From positions 434,001 through 498,000 of the forward strand of contig NC_008048.1 in the NCBI RefSeq assembly GCF_000013985.1: 64,000 nucleotides of DNA, given 5' to 3'. Each line of letters starts with the position of its first letter. Within the stretch, counting starts at the first letter, position 1. The translations under genes and the position numbers were made by a program. The notes under the pieces were generated by a model. It saw nothing but the letters and a program-made list of their open reading frames with translations. It had not been told where the DNA came from and searched no databases. The DNA comes from Sphingopyxis alaskensis RB2256 (GTDB lineage Bacteria; Pseudomonadota; Alphaproteobacteria; Sphingomonadales; Sphingomonadaceae). Shown here one piece after another: positions 36,427-43,661 of this stretch.

Positions 36427-36909
36427 ATGGAACTGAAATTCAGGGTCGCGGCGCGGATCGCCAAGCCGATCGACGAGGTGTTCGAGGCGGTCGCCGACCC
36501 CGCAAAGCTGTCGGCTTATTTCACCACCGGGGGCGCGAAGGGACGGCTGGAAACCGGCGCGACGGTGACATGGGATTTCCACGACTATCCCGGCGCCTTT
36601 CCGGTTTATGTGATCGAAGTGGTGAAGGACGAACGCATCGTCCTCGAATGGCAGGCGAGCGAGGGCGAGGCGCCGAATGTCGAGGGCGGCGAGCTGGCCG
36701 ACGCCGATTACCGCACGCGCGTGACGATGAGCTTCAAGGCGCTCGACGACGGACGCACGCTGGTCGAGATTTCCGAAGAGGGCTGGCGCGAAAATCAGGC
36801 GGCGCTCAGCGCTTCCTATGGCAATTGCCAGGGCTGGGCGCAGATGCTCTGTGCGCTGAAGGCATGGATCGAGCACGGCATCAATTTGCGCGCCGACATG
36901 TATAAATAG
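36427..36909 (+). CDS. SRPBCC / AHSA1-domain protein
   Basis: Protein of 160 residues with the START-like fold: EVFEAVADPAKLSAYFTTGGAKGRLETGATVTWDFHDYPG, then a strand-rich middle and a long C-terminal helix. Such proteins bind hydrophobic ligands; the AHSA1 subgroup is often controlled by an adjacent ArsR protein, as here. The ligand is unknown. Confidence 0.88.
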   Translation: MELKFRVAARIAKPIDEVFEAVADPAKLSAYFTTGGAKGRLETGATVTWDFHDYPGAFPVYVIEVVKDERIVLEWQASEGEAPNVEGGELADADYRTRVTMSFKALDDGRTLVEISEEGWRENQAALSASYGNCQGWAQMLCALKAWIEHGINLRADMYK

Positions 36910-37042
36910 CGCGAGCACTCGTCTTTTCTTCGTTCGTTACCAAAAAGCTGTTGCAACGATATGGTTTTGCGACAATTTCCGGCGACATGCCGGGAACTGG
37001 AGACCAGTCTTGCGGTGCCGGATTCGTGACGAAGGAGGATTT

Positions 37043-37864
37043 GTGAAGCGTCTTGTCCTGACCATCGCCCTTGTGGCGGGCCTTCCCGCCGCGGCCAATG
37101 CCGCGACCTGCGAACAGAGTTTCGAGAAGAAGGGCAATCCGGTGACGGGGCTGCGCTTCATCGCGACGACCAATGTACCGGGGATGAGCGCCGCGAGCGC
37201 GGTCGGCCAATTGAACGGCATCGTCGCGGCGAAAGGTTATGACATATTGGCCGCCGAGCAGGAGAGCGGCACGATGCTGATCGAACAGCCGCAGACGGGC
37301 AAGTCGCGCTCCTTCCCGATCGAGATCGCCGCCGACGGCGCGGGCAATGTGCGGATGGAAGCAAGGCTGCGCGCGGCGATGGGCGTCCCCGAAGCCGCGG
37401 CGAAGGCGGAGATGTGCGGCATCCTGGCGCAGCTCAAGGGCGGCAAGGCGGGCGAGGCGCTCGCGGCGAAGGGCATGAAGGCGACCACTGCGCCCGGCGC
37501 GCCGATCCGCATGAGCGTGCTGCGCTTTTCGCAGGACATCACCGGCGAGGCGGACAAGAACAGCGCCGCGGTGCCGCTGCGTTACAAGAACAAATCCTTC
37601 ACGCTTTACGGCCCCGTCGCCTATGTCGGTCCGGTCGGCGACAGCTATCGCGTCGAATGGAAGCTGGTGTCTAACGTGCTGACCGACATCGTTCCGGGCC
37701 GTTCGTCGGCGGGGATGAATGTGAATTGCGTACTGGCGAAGGGGCAGGGGCCTTATGCGCTGCAACTGAAGCCCGGCAAACATGCCGAGCTGACGGGGAC
37801 GTTCGACCGGCTCGATTACGGCCTGTCGCTCGTGTGGCTGAAGGATTGCCGCCCGGTGAAGTGA
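37043..37864 (+). CDS. Hypothetical exported protein
   Basis: Protein of 273 residues from a GTG at 37043 with a strong GGAGG at 37034-37038; the ATG-like frame extension to 37010 lacks such a site. A signal peptide (VKRLVLTIALVAGLPAAANA) is followed by a mature region with cysteines near the start (ATCEQSFEKKG) and at the end (WLKDCRPVK). I do not recognise the family. It has no membrane segment, so it is probably periplasmic. Confidence 0.8.
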   Translation: MKRLVLTIALVAGLPAAANAATCEQSFEKKGNPVTGLRFIATTNVPGMSAASAVGQLNGIVAAKGYDILAAEQESGTMLIEQPQTGKSRSFPIEIAADGAGNVRMEARLRAAMGVPEAAAKAEMCGILAQLKGGKAGEALAAKGMKATTAPGAPIRMSVLRFSQDITGEADKNSAAVPLRYKNKSFTLYGPVAYVGPVGDSYRVEWKLVSNVLTDIVPGRSSAGMNVNCVLAKGQGPYALQLKPGKHAELTGTFDRLDYGLSLVWLKDCRPVK

Positions 37865-37873
37865 CGGGCGGGG

Positions 37874-38134
37874 TTAATCCCCGCCCGCGCGGTCGACCAT
37901 ATCCATGAAATCGCGCGCGGCGTCGCGTTCGCTTGCGTCCTTGAACGCGACGTCGAGGTCGGGCGCGTCGCCGAGCATGTACATCAGCGCCCAGAGCGCG
38001 AAGCGGCGGCCGGGGTTCGTCTCCAGGGCGAAATCGACGCGCATCCGTTCGGTGCCCGCGGCGCGCGCCTCCGGGTGGATCGCGTCAAGGTCGGCGGTGC
38101 CGAAATAGCGGCGAAGCTGGTCGTCGAAATCCAT
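37874..38134 (-). CDS. Small conserved-type hypothetical protein, 86 residues
   Basis: The sequence starts MDFDDQLRRYFGTADLDAIHP and is acidic and helical, with no known motif. It is convergent with the gene before it and divergent from the HerA-like gene after it. Codon use looks coding, with strong third-position GC. Function unknown. Confidence 0.7.
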   Translation of the reverse strand: MDFDDQLRRYFGTADLDAIHPEARAAGTERMRVDFALETNPGRRFALWALMYMLGDAPDLDVAFKDASERDAARDFMDMVDRAGGD

Positions 38135-38245
38135 GGGCGTCTTTTTGGGCGGTTCGGGACGAATGGCAAGGCGGGCCGTAAAAATCCGGCCGCCCGCCGC
38201 GTCACCCGGTTGTCATCCGCCGGGGCGCCCGATAGGGCGGCGGCC

Positions 38246-39724
38246 GTGAAGACCAGCATCGAGATCGGAACCGACGCGGCGGGGCAGGATGTGCGTATCG
38301 ACGTGCAGGAATTGCTCGCGACGCGCCTGCTCGTCCAGGGCAATTCGGGGTCGGGCAAGTCGCACCTGTTGCGCCGCATCCTCGAGGAAAGCGCGGCGCT
38401 GGTGCAGCAGATCGTGATCGATCCCGAGGGCGATTTCGTGACGCTCGCCGACGCCTTCAGCCATGTCGTCATCAACGGCGGCGATTATGACGAGCGCGAG
38501 ATTGCGGCGATGGGCGCGCGCATCCGCGAACATCGTGCGTCGATCGTGCTCAGCCTCGAATCGCTCGACATCGAGGCGCAGATGACCTGCGCCGCGGCGT
38601 TTCTCAACGCGCTGTTCGACGCGCCGCGCGAACATTGGTTTCCCGCGCTGGTGGTGGTCGACGAGGCGCAGATGTTCGCGCCGTCGGCGTCGGGCGATGT
38701 GTCCGACACCGTGCGCCGCGCGAGCCTGTCCGCGATGACCAACCTGATGTGCCGGGGGCGGAAACGGGGGCTGGCGGGCGCGATCGCGACACAGCGGCTG
38801 GCGAAGCTCGCCAAGAATGTCGCCGCCGAGGCGAGCAATTTCCTGATGGGGCGCACCTTCCTCGACATCGACATGGCGCGCGCCGCCGACCTGCTCGGCA
38901 TGGAGCGGCGGCAGGCCGAGGCGATCCGCGATCTGGAGCGCGGGCATTTCCTGGGGCTGGGCCCCGCGATCTCGCGCCGCCCGCTGGCGATCCGCATCGG
39001 CGCGACGCGCACGGCGACGCGGATGGGGACGCACAGTCTGATGCCGCTGCCGGTCGCGGACGGCGCCGACATGCGCTCGATGCTCTTTGCCGAGGAGGAG
39101 GCGCCCGCCGCGCCGCGTGCTGTCGCGGTCGAACCCGAACCCGAACCCGTCGCGGCGGGCGAGCTGCTCGAACGGATCGCGGCGAGCGAACCGCTGCACG
39201 CCGATGCCGCTGCGCCGCCCGTGCTCGACATCGTCGAAGCGGCGGCGGAGGCCGAGGAGGCCGACGCGGTGGTGATCGCGACTTTGCAGGCGATGCTGGA
39301 CGATCCCGACAGCGGCTTCCAGAGCGAGGCGATGCTGTTTCAGGATTTTTCGGTGCGCTGCCGGATGGCGAAGCTTCGGAAGGTGCCGCTCGACCTTGCC
39401 GCCTTTCGCCGCCGCTTCGCGTTGGCGAAGGGCGGCGTGTTCGACCCCTCCGAGCCGCGGTGGCGGGGCGCGCTCGCCGTCGCTGACCGCCTGCCCGACG
39501 ATATGGTCGCGCCCTTCCTGCAGATCGCGCGCGCCGCGATGGAGGGCGCGCCGTGCCCCGACGACGAGGCGCTTGGCCGCGCCTATGGCAGCCGTTCGCC
39601 AGGGCGCATCCGGCGCCTGATCGACTATATGGAAAAACAGGGGGCGATTGTTGTGCGCGCCGACTTCGGCGGGCGGCGGTCGATCGGGATTCCCGAACTG
39701 GGGCTCAGCACCGAGGCGGAATAG
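38246..39724 (+). CDS. HerA/DUF87-like ATP-binding protein
   Basis: Protein of 492 residues from a GTG at 38246 (VKTSIEIGTDAAGQDVRIDV); the frame is open from 38075 but that part overlaps the divergent gene. Walker A is GNSGSGKSH (32-40) and Walker B is ALVVVDEAQM (134-143), followed by the RGRKRGLAGAIATQRLAKL segment typical of HerA-type ATPases (arginine finger region). Residues 270-380 are an alanine/glutamate-rich linker, and the C-terminus looks like a winged helix (SPGRIRRLIDYMEKQGAIVVR). No NurA or other partner lies next to it. DNA translocation or pumping is likely; the substrate is unknown. Confidence 0.85.
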   Translation: MKTSIEIGTDAAGQDVRIDVQELLATRLLVQGNSGSGKSHLLRRILEESAALVQQIVIDPEGDFVTLADAFSHVVINGGDYDEREIAAMGARIREHRASIVLSLESLDIEAQMTCAAAFLNALFDAPREHWFPALVVVDEAQMFAPSASGDVSDTVRRASLSAMTNLMCRGRKRGLAGAIATQRLAKLAKNVAAEASNFLMGRTFLDIDMARAADLLGMERRQAEAIRDLERGHFLGLGPAISRRPLAIRIGATRTATRMGTHSLMPLPVADGADMRSMLFAEEEAPAAPRAVAVEPEPEPVAAGELLERIAASEPLHADAAAPPVLDIVEAAAEAEEADAVVIATLQAMLDDPDSGFQSEAMLFQDFSVRCRMAKLRKVPLDLAAFRRRFALAKGGVFDPSEPRWRGALAVADRLPDDMVAPFLQIARAAMEGAPCPDDEALGRAYGSRSPGRIRRLIDYMEKQGAIVVRADFGGRRSIGIPELGLSTEAE

Positions 39725-39763
39725 CGCCGCGTGCCAAATCCGACCTATCCTGCCGCTCGCATC

Positions 39764-39835
39764 GAGCGACGTCGAGATGCCCCTCGATCCTGTGCCGTTC
39801 CGAGGGGTGTCTCGACTTCGCTCGACACGAACGGG
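39764..39835. repeat. Inverted repeat (TCGAGCG-type)
   Basis: ATCGAGCGACGTCGAGAT near 39765 pairs with GTCTCGACTTCGCTCGA near 39809, with CCCCTCG/CGAGGGG extending the stem. This is an intergenic repeat of a kind seen several times in the window (partial copy near 32864). Confidence 0.6.
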
Positions 39836-39875
39836 ATTGGTAGCGCGCCGATCTGATGCTCGCGATTCTCGCGCC

Positions 39876-40244
39876 TCAGTTCAACCCGCGGCGGCCGAAG
39901 GTGACGGTGCGTCGGCCGTGGAAAATCTGCGCGGGGTCGATCAACGCCGCGACGCGTGCGCGATCGAGCGCGTTGTAGAGCGGGCCGTGGGTCAGCTCAT
40001 AGGGAAAGCGCACGCCCATGCGGTCGACCTCCGACCACATTACGACGGCATAGACGACCTGCCCGCCATAATGGATTTCGCAGCGCGAGCGCGCGGGCAT
40101 CGAGGCGCCGTCGATTCGCGCGCCGCCCTCCGACAGGTCGGTGATGCGGCCTTCGACAAAGTTCAGCACGCCATTGACGGTGACGTCGATGGCGACGCGG
40201 GTGCGCTCGTGGCGGCGCGGCAGGGGCAAGCGAGGAGTCGTCAT
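39876..40244 (-). CDS. PilZ-domain protein (c-di-GMP binding)
   Basis: Protein of 122 residues. The c-di-GMP motif is present: RRHERTRV near the N-terminus (RxxxR) and DLSEGGARI (D/NxSxxG), followed by the six-strand barrel. It is a single-domain adaptor, probably acting on motility or surface-related targets, and divergent from lysK. Confidence 0.9.
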   Translation of the reverse strand: MTTPRLPLPRRHERTRVAIDVTVNGVLNFVEGRITDLSEGGARIDGASMPARSRCEIHYGGQVVYAVVMWSEVDRMGVRFPYELTHGPLYNALDRARVAALIDPAQIFHGRRTVTFGRRGLN

Positions 40245-40350
40245 GCGGCGATGCTAAGCCCGGCATGGTAAATAATCCGGTAACGATGATCGCGCGCGAC
40301 GAGGCAATTTTGCCTTTCGATTCGGTCGCGCTTGCCGCTATGGGCGCGGC

Positions 40351-41952
40351 ATGACCGACCTGCATCTTCATCCGTCGCTGCGCGAGGCTGCGCAAACGTC
40401 CAGGGCCTGGCCGTTCGAGGAAGCGCGCAAGCTGGTCAAACGCTATCCCGAAGGCAAGCCGGGCGGCGCGCCTGTGCTGTTCGAGACCGGCTATGGCCCG
40501 TCGGGCTTGCCGCATATCGGCACCTTCAACGAAGTGCTGCGCACGACGATGGTGCGGCGCGCCTATGAGACGCTGACCGGCGGCGCGCCGACGCGGCTCG
40601 TCGCGTTCAGCGACGATATGGACGGCCTGAGGAAGGTGCCCGACAATGTGCCGAACGGCGCCATGCTGCGCGAGCATCTGGGGCGGCCGCTGACCGCGAT
40701 CCCCGACCCGTTCGGCAAATATGAGAGCTTTGCGCATCACAATAATGCGATGCTGCGCGAGTTCCTCGACCGCTTCGGTTTCGATTACGAGTTCGTCAGC
40801 TCGACCGAACGCTACACATCGGGCGCGTTCGACGAGGCGCTGAAGAATGTCCTGCGCCACAATCAGGACATACTCGACATCATGCTGCCGACGCTGCGCG
40901 CCGAGCGCGCCGCGACCTATTCGCCGGTGCTGCCGGTGAGCCCGAAGTCGGGCATCGTGTTGCAGGTGCCGGTCACCGTCGTCGATGCCGAGGCGGGCCT
41001 CGTGTCGTTCGAGGATGAAGGGGAGACGATCACCCATTCGATCCTGCGCGGCGGCGCCAAGCTCCAGTGGAAGGTCGACTGGGCGATGCGCTGGGTCGCG
41101 CTGGGCGTCGATTATGAAATGTACGGCAAGGATCTGACCGACAGCGGCGTCCAGTCGGGCAAGATCGCCAGGGCGCTCGGCGGGCGCAAGCCCGAGGGGC
41201 TGATCTATGAGATGTTCCTCGACGAAAAGGGCGAGAAGATTTCGAAGTCGAAGGGCAATGGCCTGTCGATGGAGGAATGGCTGACCTATGGCAGCGAGGA
41301 AAGCCTGGCCTTTTACGCCTATCGCGAGCCCAAGGCGGCGAAGCAGCTGCATATCGGCGTGGTGCCGAAAGCGGTCGACGAATATCTGCAGATGCGCGGC
41401 ACCTATCCGGCGCAGGAGCCCGACAAGAGGCTGGGCAACCCCGTGCATCATGTCCATGTCGCGCGCGGTCAGGATGTGCCGGAGACGGTGTTGCCGGTGA
41501 CATATGGCCTGCTGCTCAACCTCGTCGGGGTGATGGGCGCCGATGCGTCGAAGGAGCAGATCTGGCGCTACCTCGGTCAATATGTCGCGGGAGCCGATGC
41601 GGCGACCTATCCCGAGCTCGACCGGTTGATCGACAATGCGATGGCGTATAACCGCGATTTCGTCGCGCCGACCTTGCAGCGCCGCAAGCCCGCGGGCGGC
41701 GAGGTCGCGGCGCTGCGCGAGCTCGATGCGCGGCTCGCCGCGCTGCCCGCCGACGCCTCGGCCGACGACATCCAGAATATCGTCTATGAAATCGGCAAGG
41801 ACGAGGCGCACGGCTTCGACAATCTGCGCGACTGGTTCAGGGCGCTGTACGAGACGCTGCTGGGATCGAGTGCGGGTCCGCGTATGGGCAGCTTTATCGC
41901 GCTGTTCGGGGTGGAGAATACGCGGCGGCTGATCGCGGAAGCGCTGGCGTGA
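40351..41952 (+). CDS. lysK: Class I lysyl-tRNA synthetase
   Basis: Protein of 533 residues, as usual for the archaeal-type class I enzyme kept in many alphaproteobacteria. The HIGH-like motif is PHIG (54-57) and the KMSKS-like motif is KISKSKG (296-302). The sequence includes FSDDMDGLRKVPDN and GVDYEMYGKDL. It charges tRNA-Lys with lysine. A 160-residue asparaginase-like gene follows 46 bases later on the same strand. Confidence 0.97.
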   Translation: MTDLHLHPSLREAAQTSRAWPFEEARKLVKRYPEGKPGGAPVLFETGYGPSGLPHIGTFNEVLRTTMVRRAYETLTGGAPTRLVAFSDDMDGLRKVPDNVPNGAMLREHLGRPLTAIPDPFGKYESFAHHNNAMLREFLDRFGFDYEFVSSTERYTSGAFDEALKNVLRHNQDILDIMLPTLRAERAATYSPVLPVSPKSGIVLQVPVTVVDAEAGLVSFEDEGETITHSILRGGAKLQWKVDWAMRWVALGVDYEMYGKDLTDSGVQSGKIARALGGRKPEGLIYEMFLDEKGEKISKSKGNGLSMEEWLTYGSEESLAFYAYREPKAAKQLHIGVVPKAVDEYLQMRGTYPAQEPDKRLGNPVHHVHVARGQDVPETVLPVTYGLLLNLVGVMGADASKEQIWRYLGQYVAGADAATYPELDRLIDNAMAYNRDFVAPTLQRRKPAGGEVAALRELDARLAALPADASADDIQNIVYEIGKDEAHGFDNLRDWFRALYETLLGSSAGPRMGSFIALFGVENTRRLIAEALA

Positions 41953-41960
41953 AAGGCGGC

Positions 41961-41986
41961 GTCATTGCGAGCGAAGCGAAGGAACG
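41961..41986. repeat. GTCATTGCGAGCGAAGCGAAG-type short repeat
   Basis: A short intergenic repeat unit between lysK and the asparaginase-like gene, of the sort found many times in alphaproteobacterial genomes. Only one copy is obvious in this window. Confidence 0.4.
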
Positions 41987-41998
41987 GAAAGCCGAGCG

Positions 41999-42481
41999 AT
42001 GATCGACATTTTCACCACCGGCGGAACGATCGACAAGGTCTATTTCGACGCGCTGAGCGAGTTTCAGATCGGCCCCGCGGCGATCCCCGACATGCTGCGC
42101 GAAAATAATGTCCTTGTGCCGCACCGCGTCACGCAGCTGATGCGCAAGGACAGCCTCGAACTGACCGATGCCGACCGCGAGGCGATCCGCGCCGCGGTCG
42201 CCGCGAGCGATGCGGCGCGTATCCTCGTCACGCACGGCACTGACACGATGGTCGTCACCGGCCGTGTTCTCGCGGGCATCGAAGGCAAGACGATCGTGCT
42301 GACGGGGGCGATGCAGCCCGCGTCGGTGCGCGCGAGCGACGCCGAGTTCAACGTCGGCTTTGCGCTGGCGGCGGCGCAGACGCTGCCACCCGGTGTCTAT
42401 GTCGCGATGAACGGGATGATCTTCGACCCCCAGCGGACGGTGAAGGACCGCGCGGGGGGGCGGTTCGTGCAGGAAGGCTGA
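41999..42481 (+). CDS. Single-domain asparaginase-like protein
   Basis: Protein of 160 residues with the N-terminal asparaginase motifs TTGGTID (catalytic Thr) and LVTHGTDTMV (second Thr/Asp). Ordinary asparaginases have about 330 residues with a second domain that completes the active-site interface. Here the protein ends cleanly after QRTVKDRAGGRFVQEG, and the next gene is convergent. I believe short versions are known in sphingomonads, so it may be an established variant rather than a fragment. It probably forms a multimer if active. Confidence 0.8.
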   Translation: MIDIFTTGGTIDKVYFDALSEFQIGPAAIPDMLRENNVLVPHRVTQLMRKDSLELTDADREAIRAAVAASDAARILVTHGTDTMVVTGRVLAGIEGKTIVLTGAMQPASVRASDAEFNVGFALAAAQTLPPGVYVAMNGMIFDPQRTVKDRAGGRFVQEG

Positions 42482-43513
42482 TCAGCCCGCCGCCGTGACC
42501 TGTCGCAGGACCGCGGCATAGCTGGGCGCGATGGTCATCGAATCATGCTTGCCCGCACGCCCCAGCGCGGCGTGAACCTGTGGCAGGCGATAGCAGGGCA
42601 CGCCCATGAACAGATGATGTTCGGCGTGATAATTCACCCAATATGGAGCAACCGTCGCGCGCGCGAGCCAGCCCGCGTGGGTGGTGCGCGCATGGGTGAA
42701 GGGATCGTCGCTGCCGGTCGTCGTGCAGGCATGTTCGGCGATGTTGCGGATGCGCAGGTAAAGCTGGAAAGTCGTCGCCAATCCGGCCAGCCAGAGCAGG
42801 TAGGGTGTCCAGCCATATAGCGCGAGCGAGGCACCGAGCAGCACCGCCTGAACGAGAAGGAAGCGCCCGACCGCGCGCGTCACCGCCATCGCGCCCGCGA
42901 CGTCGATCGTCGGTGACGTCATGCCATCGTCCGACTGCTTGTTGAACGGCGTGCCCGCCCTGGTGCTCGCGCCGACCTTTTGCACCGCCTCGCCGCGCAG
43001 CATCGCTTTCAGTCCGACCAGCGCGAAACCGAACTGCGCCATACGCTGCTTGACGAAAGTCTGCCCGCTGAGGTCGCGCACGACCTTGCGCCACAGGCTC
43101 GCGCGCGTGGTGGGAAAGGGCTTTGACAGCGCGAGGTCGGGGTCTTCGGGCTGCTGCGTATATTTATGGTGCTGGAGATGATAGGTGCGATAGGCGATGA
43201 GGTCTGATCCGACCGCGGCGCCCGCCAGCCACTGGCCGAGGAAATTGTTGAGCCTGCGGCTGGGATGCAGCGCCCCGTGCGCGCCTTCGTGCATCAGGAT
43301 CGCAAGGCCAAGCTGGCGGCCGCCGACAAAGATCACCGCAACCAGCCACGCGAGCGGATTCTGCAACCAGGCGGCAAGGCCGACGAGCGCGACGCTGACG
43401 ATCCAGGCGTGCGCAACCAGCCAGATTCCGCGCCAGGACGACGGGCGCGTGATCGCCGACCATTGCGCACGGTCGAAAAAGCGGTCGGGCGGAAAGAGGC
43501 GGACGGCAGGCAT
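42482..43513 (-). CDS. Membrane fatty-acid desaturase
   Basis: Protein of 343 residues from the ATG at 43511-43513 (MPAVRLFPPDRFFDRAQW). The three histidine boxes are HEGAH (75-79), HLQHH (112-116) and HAEHH near residue 300, with hydrophobic spans between them. This is a di-iron acyl-lipid or acyl-CoA desaturase, or a related hydroxylase, acting in the membrane. An upstream in-frame start at 43684 overlaps the divergent gene and is rejected. Confidence 0.9.
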   Translation of the reverse strand: MPAVRLFPPDRFFDRAQWSAITRPSSWRGIWLVAHAWIVSVALVGLAAWLQNPLAWLVAVIFVGGRQLGLAILMHEGAHGALHPSRRLNNFLGQWLAGAAVGSDLIAYRTYHLQHHKYTQQPEDPDLALSKPFPTTRASLWRKVVRDLSGQTFVKQRMAQFGFALVGLKAMLRGEAVQKVGASTRAGTPFNKQSDDGMTSPTIDVAGAMAVTRAVGRFLLVQAVLLGASLALYGWTPYLLWLAGLATTFQLYLRIRNIAEHACTTTGSDDPFTHARTTHAGWLARATVAPYWVNYHAEHHLFMGVPCYRLPQVHAALGRAGKHDSMTIAPSYAAVLRQVTAAG

Positions 43514-43661
43514 AAGGCAGCATAACAAGTTTCGAAGCGAAACCCAAGTCTTTCCGTTTTGGCACAGCAATGGCGCGAACGAGATGCCGCCGGTAAGCTT
43601 TTGGAAACCTGCTTCCGCGCAGTGGATCGGCGTGACCGGATGAGCGGGGAAGATCAAGGCA

